Shown: positions 31,743-43,366 of the stretch, one piece after another
Layout: every line of letters starts with the position of its first letter
Position numbering within the stretch: position 1 is the stretch's first letter
NCBI GenBank assembly: GCA_030247885.1
Contig: JAPDRO010000003.1
Location: 62,001-126,000, forward strand
From: Taxawa tesnikishii (nom. ined.)
Taxonomy: Eukaryota; Ascomycota; Dothideomycetes; Dothideales
Direction of reading: 5' to 3'
DNA: 64,000 nucleotides
The notes under the pieces: generated by a model
Told to the model about the DNA's origin: nothing
What the model saw: the letters and a program-made list of their open reading frames with translations, nothing else
The model's database searches: none
Position numbers and translations under genes: made by a program

Positions 31743-34302
31743 TGTGGGTGTTGTGTGCGTGGACGGACAGGTCCTGGTGATAGTGCTGTTCGCTGTTGAT
31801 GAGGTCGAGTGAGGTTCCGGAGCTTCGGCGGATGTTGCCGAGGGCGCCAAGACACGCAGAGGACGATTGAGAACTCCCATACCACAAGGTCTCACCAAAG
31901 TCACTGCATGTCAACGTGATACATCATATGAATGCGACGGCTGATTTCAAGATCCGAGTATACGAGACGTTCTTGGGAGAGCGCGGCTGGTATTCACGAC
32001 GTGAAATCTGCATGGCCCTGCAATAGAGGGCAATCAGATACTCTCATCAAAGCCACTGGACGTCCAATACAAGGCACTAGCTCGATTGAAGGTCTTCGCC
32101 CGCTCACTAACACCATGGAAGTATCCGGTGAGCCGGACTGCTGTTTACGCTCCGCGACTCGGTATGGTCCTTTTGACTCTGTCAGCTTCGGGCCAAACTG
32201 CTCTAGACTTTGACGACTCCTCTATACTCTGACAGCGTATATAGATAACAAGCGACAGCTGGTCTGAGATCGTACACTCCTTTCTCTCATCGTCTTCACA
32301 GCCCGGAACTCGTCGCGGTCCGCAGGATCTGCACAACAAACGAGATCTCGTACCAACCCTCAGGAGCCAACATAGCTGCCCAGTGAGTGCCTACGTAAGA
32401 ACCGTTGTTGTGGGGTATGATGGATTTAATCATATCCCGGACTCTTTAGCCCAGTGTCTGGAGTATTGGCAAAGGCGACCAAGGTTTGCCTAGATAAAGG
32501 CGCACATCCGGAGCGAAAAACAGAATCCGTTTCGGAACAGTGCTAAATGGGACTTCCGCCTGCGCTCCTGGACGTTGACGATGGCTGGATGTGGGTATAT
32601 CTCCGAATCAATGACAGCGGACCAGATTAAGCTGGACGCTGCAAGAACCCACACCACCCATTGGTTCAGAAAATCGCTTGACCATCTGGACTTGGTGGAA
32701 GCTTTTGATTCCCGTTGGACCTCTCGCGGACGCAACTCCTTCAGTGATAGGCTCATCGAACAACTGCAGCAGTACGTGGCGCCTTTTGATGGTTGAATGA
32801 CCGTTTCCCGGTAAGCCTTGGACTAGCTTGACCGAGTGACCTTGGACGAGGAAACGACCTTGGCAAAGTCAGAGGGGTATACGTCAAAACTAATGACGCT
32901 TCTCTCGGACTGCAAAAATCTCACTTCCTTCGATCTTAGAGTTGACGGTCCCCAACTCGGACGGGAAGCAGGGCTTGGGAGTAAAAACTGAGACGTCTTT
33001 GCATGTGGGATCAAAAGATGTCTTTCTCTGAGGGTTTCGTAGTAGCTTTTACATTATGGTGGCTTTTACACAGCGGCAGCAGTTAACAATCTTCTCGACG
33101 GAAAAGCCTGATACATTTTCGTACGGATATACATCGTATTGGATCACGAACTCCATGACCCTGTGGCAGCCGCCGGCTTGGCCTAATGCTCCGTGGACCG
33201 TGAACTACGAACCATGGACCGTAAACCATGTACCATGAACTGTGAACTAACTATAGCTTGCCTCTCCCTCTCCAGCAATCTTGCCATCTTGCGCGCTCGT
33301 ACTTGGCAGGATGCTGTGCATTCGTGCATAAAGGCGAACACTCAATTATTGCGTCGCTCTCTACGACAGATATGGCTGACGCCTCGCTTGCAACACCGTT
33401 GCCGTTCATGGCAGTATCGTTTCCTTGCCGATCTACCTTAGCGACCGTGAGCCATGGACCTTGGGGGTATTGCAGCTCCCAGAGGAGAGATTTTCAGCGT
33501 AGTACGATACAATGCATCTTGCTGAAGAGATAAGGGTAACGGTCCTCTACGGCTATCATGTGATGGTTGGGTGAAATACAGACCACATGAACGCCAGTCT
33601 AGACTGGATAACTAAGATCGATTGATTGCTGGTAACAAAAGGATTATACAATAAGTGTTCCGGTGGATATCGCGTTACCTCTGTCAGCACTCTGTGGACC
33701 CTCATCGGCATAGAGATGTCTTCTTGCATGAGGTTCATGATACATGACAACAAAGCTTTTGGAGGCGACGGGTGAAGGAGAACGATGAAGAGGATGAGTA
33801 AAGGGACAGAAAATAAAGGGATTGGACCTGGTAGAAGAAAAGAAGAAGACACCATCTGCGACTGCCCTCACCAAACCAGACAAAAGAGATCAACAGCGCA
33901 CAGGCGTCGAAGAAAACATGTGCTGGTGACAAACAAGGGGAAAGGAAAATCAGACTATGTAGTGATGTGTCATGCCTTGGGGAAGATCCACTGCCAATCC
34001 CGAAAGCCGGTCGTCTTCCATATCTCTCCTCGCCTTTCGAGAAGTTGCCTCCGCTTGGAACTAGAATGCGGTGTCGCCGGCTGAGGAAGGGCTCTTTCGC
34101 TCACGCTGGAGGCATGGGTTGGAATGGTGAGGTAGACGCTGTGCGAATGCCATGCACTGCAGGCCATGGAAGGGTTTCCCGGAAGGAAAACGGAAGGTGT
34201 AATGGTGGATGTTTGATGAATGGAGGGGCTCGGCGCTCCAGGCGTACGGTGGAGAAGGCGGCGGTTCGACGTGTCAGTCTGAGCATGTACTGGTTCGGAA
34301 CG
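31743..34302. other. Gene-poor region of about 2.6 kb
   Basis: No supported gene. At 33190-33249 there is a short degenerate direct repeat built around ACCATG/ACCGTGAACTACGA. Open frames of 60-100 codons on both strands lack family features. Confidence 0.45.
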
Positions 34303-36142
34303 TCAAAATAGACCCGCTTGGTGATCCACGTCAACCAGGCATTGCTTGTTATTTTTGGCACCATTCGTGACACCGTTGGCACCCGGGCACTCGTAACCTT
34401 TGTGCTTGTGATTGGGATGCCCACTGCATTTCTTGAACGGGTGCTGGGTTCTGACCACGTTGAGGTCGAGAAGGTTCTGCATGGTCATGTCCTCTGCGTG
34501 GAAATCGAACATGCGGCTTTTGTCCATCTTGCAATCCATGTCCTTGCCTTCGTCCTCTTTGCAGTATTGCTGAAAATCCTTCGACATGAAAAGACCGGTT
34601 TTCTGCAGGAAGGCTTCGGTCTCATCTGTCGCCGGGTTGTATTGACGGCCGCCCTTGCCCATGTCATTACCGCACATGCAAGGGTAGTTTCTCGCTTTTT
34701 GTGCATGATACTGGAAATGGCGCCCCCGTTCGGACTGTAACAGACCGGAAGATCACCGAATCCTTGGTAGCCTTGGTTCCCTTTCCTAGCAGAAAGCCAC
34801 TCCAGGTGTTCCTGTCCGGTCATATCGACGACACTATTGCCCCATTTGTGGTAGTAATCTACGGAGTACCGTACGATGTTGTCGAGACTGGCATTCTTCC
34901 AGGATCGGCGATCGTTTGCTAAACTCAGATAACCTGGGGGTCCTCGCAACCGAATGTGTTTGGTTTCTCCAAGTCCGTGTATGTCGCCCTCTACCTCACG
35001 TCCAAAGTAATATGCCCAATACGAATGACACGGATCGTCGTCGAGGCAGACTCGTACCTGCTCTGGGCCACGATGGTCATTTTGGCAACCGTTGAGCGCG
35101 TCAGCTTTGACGATGTAGGTTTGGTCTTGACCCCAAAGTAAAGCAATGGCAATCTCCGTGTACACTTGGTCCAGTTGGTCGATGATACTCTTCTCCACCT
35201 TCATGTGATACTTGGAGAATTTGCCACTCTTCATGAGGTCGAGCATCGTGTTTCCGTAGATATCGCGGCCACCCCTGAGAAGTTCTGACGTCGCATTCAT
35301 CCTCAGTTCTTCCATAACCGAACTAGCTTCTAGGAAGACTTCTGAAAGGAATTCTTCCCACACATAGCGTGATTGGCTGGAGTAAAAAGTTGTGTAAGTA
35401 TACCGCAATGATGTATGTTTGTCGACCGATGAGGCCACTCACTGGGGAACTTCCTCGTCAAGTTCTAATGCGGTCAACCCGGCATACGCTCCAGCAAGCG
35501 AGTTGGCAACTTGGCCAACCACTGGAATTGGACCAAGCGCTGCCGAAGTGATGAGAATGATCGTTAGTCCGGTATGTAACGCTCGCGCTTTCTGCGTTCT
35601 CTGGTCCCTCTGGTACGTGTTGTAGGGCACCATATCTGAGAAAGTGGTAACCAGCCGTTCTTTTCGGTCTTGGATGCGCGAAGCGGCTTCCTTCATTGCC
35701 CTGAATAGCGCGGTATACCAATTTGCAATATTAGAGACGTGCTGCAGAGTATACAAAGCCATTTTTTTGTCTTCACCCTCGAGGTTATCTGCAAGATCAT
35801 GACACGAATACAGCTAAGATTGTGTTAGCCCCTTGCATCTCATGGCGCTTGCTGCTCACGGACATGGCATCTGCCGTTGGGATCCAGGCAGTCGTACGAA
35901 GTCGCAGTCTGATTCGGCGCGTACGTGTGAAATAGCCAGTCATAAGGGCCGTCATAATCATTCCGATGGTTGGCGTTCCAATCATTAAATCGATCTGTAG
36001 CCCATTGAAGCACTTTCTGGCCTTCCCTTGCCCAGACTGCCTCCGACAGATCGTCAAAGCCACAGTCTGCAGCGACCAGAGAAAAGGCAAGGAACAAGGT
36101 CGTCAAGACCAGGAATGTGGTCCTGCGAGGTGCATACAGCAT
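34303..36142 (-). CDS. Large secreted protein of unknown function
   Basis: About 567 residues predicted, exons 36142-35860, 35788-35443 and 35376-34303. The first intron could instead use a donor three bases further with a different acceptor. The N-terminus TTFLVLTTLFLAFSLVAADC is a clear signal peptide. The middle (about 160-190) is a glycine-rich hydrophobic segment, GLTIILITSAALGPIPVVGQ followed by VANSLAGAYAGLTAL, which could be a membrane-inserting or buried hairpin. The last third is rich in Cys, Asp and Lys (CMCGNDMGKGG; KKCSGHPNHKHKGYECPG) and holds possible N-glycosylation sites. The reading frame appears interrupted once near the 3' third. I do not recognise the family. It sits beside another small secreted protein gene on the same strand. 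Confidence 0.7.
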
Positions 36143-37166
36143 GTTGAGTCGCCGTTAGATGTTTCAGTGATCGTTATGTGCTGGAAGAAGTGCAGCGAGA
36201 AAGGAGAAAGAAGGCAGGTTTTAAAAGATCTCAGCTATGCATTGACGGCGTAGACAGACTTGCAAAGCGGGTCGATATCTGATCCAACTTCGGAACGATA
36301 CAATATCATGCAAACTTACAACTTCGCTGCTCGAAGCTATCAAGCGGTTCCAAAGAAAATGCGGTCCACAACGGAAGTATGTTGTTGTCAACCACTCTTC
36401 GGCATCCACATACTTCCACAACCCATGCGATGTCCAATAGACCCAGGGACCAAGAACTCAAATCAAGAGGATGAGACTCTGTAATGGAAGGGTCTCCCAA
36501 AGTGCGGGCTTAATGCGGGAAACCTAGTTATTTCCACAATCGTTGCATGCGGCCACATGGCACATTTGTGCGATCTAGGTTCATCGGTTCTCCTGGTCCT
36601 GTCCTGTTTCGTAACATCAGAGCTGACGGAGCGAAAGAAGTATGGCCAAGCGGGGGTCCATTCGAAAGTAAAAGAATATCAGGTCAGCCACAAAGAGTCA
36701 CCCCAAAATGTGAAAATCCTTTGCTCAACACAGAGGTTCGCCATGCCTCCATTAATAGTTGTCAAGTGTCAATGTGACAAAGCAGTTGGTTGCAGATTGA
36801 ATTCGAATGTCCCCAAGAGACGCGTCAATTTTGCAAGCGAGGTCAGCGTTTGCCGACGCGGCATAACTTTGCACAGCTACACGATGATCATGGAAGGTTC
36901 TCAAACTATGGACGCGAGAGAATTAAGAGAAACCGAAGAGGTTGCGAAAGAGTTAAAGAGGACCGGAGTGGATGTACTAAGATGCTTTCGAAGCGGCCTT
37001 GGCGGCGTAACATCTTTAATAGGCAACAGACAACCATGGATACGAGGATAGAAAATTGTGTAATTCGTAGCCCAGATACGACATCTTCCTCAACGACAGG
37101 TACCGGTTCACTCCTCAAACCCCGCGATAACACTTGTTTGACCGCTCCACAGTGAGATCTTGTGCT
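36143..37166. other. Intergenic, promoter of the secreted protein gene
   Basis: About 1 kb between two same-strand secreted-protein genes. A plus-strand frame at 36557-37051 (164 codons, hydrophobic start) is open, but its composition and the lack of any motif do not support a gene. Confidence 0.4.
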
Positions 37167-37814
37167 CTAATAGTCCTCCTCGCTCGAGTAGAAACCACCT
37201 CCAAGTTCGAGAGGGCAGAGGGTTTCCTGGTACTCAGCAAGCTCTAAGCATCGTTAGTAAAATCAAGACGATCTTAGACAGTGATCACTACTGACCTTCG
37301 GCGTAAGTTCCGTTGTGGCCATCGAAGTTAGTGACGTTCCAATTTGGATACAGAAAGTAGACAGCTCTGGAGGTCTCCTGAGCACATGGCAAGACCTGTA
37401 TTTCGTCAAGTTCTACTTTCCCATGGTCATGCTTGGAACGTAAGCTGCGACAGGAAGACTGACCTCCTTCCACACCCACTTCGCGGCGTTCGCATTGAAG
37501 CCTCCTCCGATCTGACAGAGATCTGAGGCAGACACCAACTGAACGTTGAACGTATCTGCCTTCTGATACATGCATGCTTGCTGTCCAGGGATCAGCCATC
37601 AACTTCAGTAGCGACAAATGCAAATAGCGCTCGACATCAAGCACGGCATTGTAATGTATTGTAATGTATGCTGCAGGGCTCCGCTTACGATGAAAGGGTT
37701 GAGCGACTCCAGGTACATCCCAGTCACTCTATCATATCCGCTCCAGAGGAGTCGTTCAGCGAATGCTGGGACTGTCAAAGTGAGAGCCCCGAGGACGGTG
37801 GTAGAGAAGTGCAT
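37167..37814 (-). CDS. Small secreted four-cysteine protein, unknown (effector-like)
   Basis: 139 residues in four exons: 37814-37689, 37580-37464, 37395-37296 and 37243-37167, with introns of 108, 68 and 52 nt, all GT-AG and in phase. It starts with a signal peptide (MHFSTTVLGALTLTVPAFA, cleavage likely after AFA). The mature chain of about 120 residues has four Cys, in QACMYQ, SDLCQIGGGFN, VLPCAQET and ETLCPLELGGG, enough for two disulfides, plus two possible N-glycosylation sites in NWNVTNFDGHNGTY. A short acidic Tyr tail (YSSEEDY) ends it. I recognise no family. Size, Cys content and signal peptide fit a secreted effector-like or cell-surface protein. Confidence 0.75.
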
Positions 37815-38202
37815 GTTGTTCTGAAGCTTTCCTGTGCGAATCTGCGAGAATATCTGTTGTGAAGAACTGGAAGGAGATTGAGAAGCAAGAGACAAGTCTT
37901 TTATACGATCCATGAGGCATTATTGTCATGGAACAGCTGGCCAACTTTTCCACAAACTTCACAACATCCGTCTAACGGACAACAATGGGACGTCGGTCTT
38001 GCTGTTAGAGTTTAGCCTTTACTAGAGCCATGCCAAGAAAAGTTGGGGAAGGACACAAGGGGATAGGAAGCAACATTTGAATGCATGAATCCATCACACA
38101 TCTCTTCGTGACCCATGGGTCTGTTGCCCAACCAAAGACCCGCCCATACCATAACTTCACCACTGACCCAATGACCACCCTGATCCCCAAACTTACCTCA
38201 AC
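37815..38202. other. Intergenic, no gene seen
   Basis: About 390 bases holding the promoter of the small secreted protein gene and the 3' end of the Cut12-like gene. Confidence 0.5.
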
Positions 38203-40795
38203 TCATGCCTTCGCATAGCGATATTCGAACCTCTGCCTCTCCTCTCCCTTCCTCCTCTCCGGCTTACCGCACTCCTCACGGCCCCACGCATCCATCAGCG
38301 CTTTACCCATGAGCTCCCTCTCCCGCTCCAACTCCTCAACCTTCCGGCGCCAGGACTTCTGCTTCGCCTCGATAGCGGATCCGATGCGGGCATCAAGCGC
38401 CGCGTTGATCTCAACATGCTCGGCGCGAGCGGCTGCCAGCTCCTCTTTCGCGACGCTGAGCTCAGACTCCAGGGTCTGAACGCGGGTTTTAAGCTCGTCA
38501 TTGTGATGTCGCTGCTCATTCAGCGCTTCGTACTCGGTTTGAAGGTTCTCGTGACGAGTTTGCAGAGCGATGAGGGCGGCGCGCAGACGGTCGTTTTCGA
38601 GCGCATGGGCATTGGCTTCGGCGTCTGCGCGCTCGGCTGAGCGTTTGTGTTCTTCGAGGTCTTGCTGGTGAATTGTTGGGATTGGGGACACGGCGCGTTG
38701 ACGCATGCGGTCGAGTTCTTCGTCGTGACGCGCGCGTTCGTCGTCCAGATGCTGACGGAGCGTGCTCACTTGAACCCTGAGGGCTTCAAGCAGCTGCTCG
38801 CTATGCTCCTTTGCCCGGCGCAGTCCGTCAAGCTGAGACTTCGCGTCGGTCTGGAAGCTTTCGAACTGAAAGCGAAGGCTTCTGAGTTCGCTCTCCGCCT
38901 TTTCTTTTGTCATGCGCTCCATGTATCTAGCGTTGAGTGTCTCCGTGTTGTTCTGCTGGACCTCGAGTACCTCCTTCCTCATCGCTTCGAGCTGTGAGTG
39001 GAGATTGCTCCGCTGCTTCTGCCATTCCTGTTCCCGCTGCGCGTGACGAGAAGCTTCATTGGTACGGCGTTCGTCAGCCAAATTTTTTCTTGGTCCATTA
39101 TGCGACGTGTCGACTGGAGAGCTGCTCTAGCTTCTACTAGCTCTCCCATGTGCATATGCGCTGCCTCACTTGCTTGTTTCGCCTCTTCATATGACTTCCA
39201 AGCGACAGCCAAGTCCTTGGTCAATTGATCTTTCTCGTCTTGCAACCGTACTAGTATCTGGTCCTGTTCGCCATACTTCCTTTCCAGTTCAGAAATGTTT
39301 TCTCGGAGTTGTGATATCGTTGCAGCTTGCTCCTCTTGCTTCTCCTCCATCTCACGAACATCTTCTCTCAGGTTCCACTCCAGGTCCTTCGCATCTTCTT
39401 CTGCCTTTTGAGCAGTGGTGAGATTCTCGACCAGGCCGTCTTTCTCTGCCGTGAGCTCTACAATAGTCGCAGCTTGGTCGTCTGTTTTCGCCTGTAAAGT
39501 GTGCATCTCTCCTTTCAGACTGCGCTCGATGTCCCTTGCTTCCTTGAGCTGCAATTGTAGATCATGCGAATCCGCGTCCTCGGTTTCTCGGAGGTGATCC
39601 AGCTCTTGCTGGAGCGTTTCGGCGCTCAGTCTCGCCTCTTTTTCACTCTCTTGCGATTGTTGGAGTTGCCTTCTCAGACCTGCCGTCTCTTGTTGATGCC
39701 GAGTACGATCGCCGTCTGCAACAGTGGTCAAGATTTGTATCCTGTTTTTTGCTCTGCCCAGCTCGGCTTCTGCTTGTGCGCGCATTGTCTGTTCGTTCCG
39801 CACTTGCGCAAGAAATTGGTCGTTTGCTCGTATAGTATCTCGTTGATCATTGCGGACGTCCTCAAGTTCTCTTCGAAGAGCGACGATTGTCTCTTCGCGG
39901 TTCGCACTGGCTGAACGTTCCGCCGCTGGCGCCATTGGCGTTCTTTCCGGTGATAGCGTAGGGCTAGATGGTCGGCCAGGCGAAAATCGACGGCCACGAG
40001 ATATGGAGCGTGGGTGTTCTGCAGGCGACATCACACCTTTGGGAGTGTGTTGCCGGGGGATGGCGGGTCTGCTCGGTGTTATCTCACTGTGATAATCTTC
40101 CACCGTGGGCTGCAGCAGATCCTTCCTCTTGAACGGTTGTGGTGTAGCTGTGCTCTGGTATGCATCCCAAAGAGAGCTTTCTTCCGCTAGTTGAGGATCC
40201 ACCGACAATGAGCCCTCATCTTCCTCATCGCTGTGGTTTGTGCCCACAGCAGTCACCTGCGAAAGAGGTTCATCGTCCTCCAGATGGTCCTGAGCTCCTT
40301 CTGATACATAAGAATCCACGGGATCATCTTCCTGGTGCTCCGTTTCGAGAGGCTCGTGCAGAACACCATCTTCCATGTTGTGCATGTCGTTCGCGCTTGC
40401 AGGGGATGGGCCATCCGTCAATTCCTGAACGTTAGCTGGCTGGCCCGGAGCGTTGTCTTCATCCACCCATTCTTGCATCGTGTCGCGAACTTCATCCACC
40501 TTCTTCTTCTCTTCTGCATTGCCGTGCTCTCGGATCTCATCCAGCTTCCTGAAATCCCATGTGCCCTTCTTGCCAATTGTGCCCCCTCTCATCCACTTCT
40601 CCATGTTGATAGTAAAGTCACTAGGCCCGTCGATATCATCGCTGAAGACATGGTCGACTTTTTGCTGCGGTAATGGCGAAGGGGTTCGCTATGGTCGTCT
40701 AGAGATAGAGCCTGGAGATCCAGGGAATACTGCGATTGACTGGGAGACGCCAGAGCGCCGGATGGCTGCACGCGGAAAGGTGGGCTAGGCTGCAT
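38203..40795 (-). CDS. cut12: Cut12-like spindle pole body coiled-coil protein (two frame breaks)
   Basis: About 864 residues in one long exon after allowing two single-base gaps. The N-terminal segment VDHVFSDDIDGPSDFTINME followed by KWMRGG is, from memory, the conserved start of the fungal Cut12 domain. An acidic linker and a Ser/Pro/Arg-rich region (ISRGRRFSPGRPSSPTLSPE) follow, then about 550 residues of continuous coiled coil and a conserved-looking end (ERELMGKALMDAWGREECG; EERQRFEYRYAKA). Cut12 links the spindle pole body to the nuclear envelope and Polo kinase control. Frame is lost at TTTTT 40659-40663 (between YRSKK and VDHVF) and at TTTTTT 39083-39088 (between MDQEK and NLADERR), each explained by one missing base. 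If the first gap is disregarded, an ATG at 40604 opens MEKWMRGG. Confidence 0.65.
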
Positions 40796-41081
40796 GCTGT
40801 TCAGCCGTACTGTATGCGTTGGACTTTTATTCTAACATGTTGCGCGGTAAGGATTGTAACTCATGTGTATGTTCGATGTTTACGCGGGCTTTGTTGACAT
40901 GCGGAACTCGACCGCGGCTGGTTGATTGCCGATGCCAAGGCTAGATATGATCGATTCTATTGAATGATTACGAAAAGCCTTGTTCGATGCTTTCATGGGT
41001 ACGGTGGCCGATGTTGGTGCTTCAACCAGCACTTGGAATACATAAGATATTTTTCAAACGAGCCAACTGTAATCTATCCTT

Positions 41082-41177
41082 GCTTCCTTAGTATAATGGT
41101 TAGTACATCGGTCTCATAATCTGATCGAGCATAGCTCGAGCGATCCGATAATCTGAGTTCGATTCTCAGAGGGAGCA
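41082..41177 (+). tRNA. tRNA-Met (anticodon CAT, elongator type) with intron
   Basis: 96 nt: acceptor GCTTCCT pairs with AGGGAGC (one T-G pair), D-arm GTATAATGGTTAGTAC, anticodon loop CTCATA-A split after position 37 by a 24-nt intron containing AGCTCGAGC, T-arm CTGAGTTCGATTCTCAG, discriminator A. The anticodon stem has one T-T mismatch (31 with 39). A run of four T follows within six bases. A near-identical copy lies at 59894-59989 and differs only inside the intron. Confidence 0.9.
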
Positions 41178-41833
41178 TTGACTTTTGCCATTCTATATCG
41201 TTTCGACTATGGAGATTGACACATGGTTGCTCTTTTGTCGCCCTGTAGTAACAGAGATACGCGTCTCAATTGCATGCAGAACACCAGTTTTTGGAGCAGG
41301 TATTGGCCGTAGAAAGATGTTTATGTATAAGAAAACGGCAGCACTAATTTTTTGGTCGTGCTCGATGGCAAAACAGGCTACACTTCTCTTTCTTCGAGTA
41401 TGGGATTCTGGTTGCCGCTCTGCCAGACCAGCTCAGCGCCGGTCACTAGCACTGAGTCCTCTGCAGGGGATGCCGAGGCGTGTTCAGGTGTCGATACCGC
41501 ATCACGCGACTGTTGTGGAAGGGGAGGGAAGGGAAAGGAAGGGAAGGAAACGACGCACTGGTTATGTTTCTGACTGGTCTACACTGATGAGGGCAGTAAC
41601 ATTAGCGTGATGAGAGGGTTCGTTGACACGATGGGAGAAGTCGACAGCACCAGAGATTGACTTGTGCATATGCGAGGACGCCACTCCTTTGTACAGACGG
41701 GGATAGGTCAAGATTGCCTTTGTGCAAGAGAACAGCGATACAGTTCCTCAATCTTACTCCTGCCCATGCGATATTTGTACATTGTCCCTTTTCAGTCTTA
41801 CTCAAGCCCTCTTTTCCCTCTTCCCACTGTACA
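41178..41833. other. Intergenic with a G/A-rich tract
   Basis: No gene. A GGGA/GGAA tract lies at 41520-41548. The 3' end of the bL27m gene is to the right. Confidence 0.5.
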
Positions 41834-42775
41834 CTACTTCCTCCTCATACCCCTTCTCTCCGCATTCCTGGCCTTTCTCGCATTCGCCTTCCGCCAGGCC
41901 GCATAGCGGTCATTGGGTTTGAACTCCTGAACCTGAATCTTTGCCCTCTCCGCCGCACGTCCAATCTCCCAGTTCGCCTGTCTGTACTGGTATCCCGGCC
42001 GTAGCGTCGGCACGCCCTTGATCACCTCACCCTTCGCATTCTCCACAATCTTCTGTCCCCTAATCTCCCTCGGCGCCTCTCTGATCGTGCTCGGCTGTCC
42101 CACGCCCTGTCCGGCGTTCCCGTCCAACCCGGACTCTTGCCCCGTGATGAGGTCGCCCACTGCTGTGCTGCTTACGTACGTTTGCGGCATCTGGTACGCC
42201 AGCATGCCGAGTCTCCGCCTCCGGACGGCATTGGGCGGTTGTGGAAGCGTCTGGCTGCGCTCGAAGACAACGCCAATGTATTGACGCTTTGGGTGTTTGA
42301 GGGGATCGCGGTAGTATTTTACGTAGCCCGGTTGCGTGGCGTAAATAGTGTGGTCGCGTCCCATGCCGCAATTCTCGCCGGGGAACCAGTGCGTGCCGCG
42401 TTGACGGAAGATGATGTTGCCAGGGATCACGTATTGTTCTGTTGAGGAAAGGTTATGTCAGTTGGGCTTGCTGGATGCTGGAAGAGCAGAGGTGCCAGCG
42501 GAGAGAGTGCAAAACGATGATCCCATGAGAATGTCACTTTGGAGTAAGAGGTCATACATACCACCCGACTTCTTTGCACCAAGACGCTTGCCTGGTCCAT
42601 CTTTGGCTCCGTTGGCACGACCTTGGGCTTGATGGGATGCATGACGGACGGCGGTGGTAGGCCTAGGGAAGGTTGTCGCCTGTTGAGAGATGCGCAAACT
42701 CGACAATGCGCTCTCGACGATAGCGAGGCATGATTGCGAGCCTGTAGCAGGCGTTCGTAACCGTGGAAGCAGCAT
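41834..42775 (-). CDS. mrp7: Mitochondrial large-subunit ribosomal protein bL27m
   Basis: About 272 residues, exons 42775-42562 and 42438-41834, joined by a 123-nt GT-AG intron. The N-terminus ([20 protein letters not shown]) is a mitochondrial presequence ending near TTAVRHAS, followed by the ribosomal core: [20 protein letters not shown] (spanning the intron), then [20 protein letters not shown] and [13 protein letters not shown], the highly conserved L27 signature near the peptidyl transferase centre. The C-terminal extension of about 150 residues ([20 protein letters not shown], basic end) is usual for fungal mitochondrial L27 (yeast Mrp7). An in-frame ATG inside exon 2 (MIPGN in unspliced reading) is not the start. 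Confidence 0.93.
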
Positions 42776-43366
42776 GGTATGCGGATTGTCTTCTTGCAGG
42801 AGTTGCGAAGTTCTCCAGAACGACGCTCGGGGCCGGTATACATCATTATGTAGGTGTCCGCTGCGCCTTCTATAATGATGACCTGGCTCCCTCCTTCCAA
42901 AACGGCTCGTTTGCACATTTAATTGGACAAGATTGCAATTCGAGGGCTTATTGAGGTAGCATATAGGGCATGGGACATCGTTTGATCTTGGATTCTTTGT
43001 TACTGCCGACATCACAAACGGGCTTGGGCAATCTCGTTGACATGTAGAGTCTGAACTTCGTGTACGAGTGGTGCAATATCATCATCGCTTTTCGATAGCA
43101 CTGTTTTGGTTGTGGAAGCGTCGCTTAAGAGCGGAGTTCATCATCTCTCCAAACGGGCCGTGTCAGGGGAGGTTCAATAAATACAAGATGAATTTTGGAT
43201 TATCATTACCGTGTCTATGTTCCTTGTTCTCCTTACACCAATGCTAAGCTCAGAATGCAACTTGCCTCATTCAACAATATCGAATTCCATAAGGCGCCAA
43301 CGCCATTTGCAGTGATCATAGCGTCATCCCTCGGGCGCGACTAGCACTCTTCACCTCACCGACCTG
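42776..43366. other. Intergenic, no gene seen
   Basis: About 590 bases with the promoter of bL27m and the 3' end of the acyl-CoA ligase gene. Confidence 0.5.

Noticed and set aside
36557-37051. 164-codon plus-strand frame with a hydrophobic start
   Set aside because: Lies in the intergenic space between secreted-protein genes, no motif or splice support, composition unlike neighbouring genes.
34303-37814. Reading the two secreted genes as one gene
   Set aside because: Each has its own signal peptide and complete exon set, with about 1 kb between them.
569-40663. Programmed ribosomal frameshifting as the cause of the homopolymer frame changes
   Set aside because: Too many unrelated genes are affected, the runs differ in base and length, and most are not known slippery heptamers; missing bases in the assembly are simpler.
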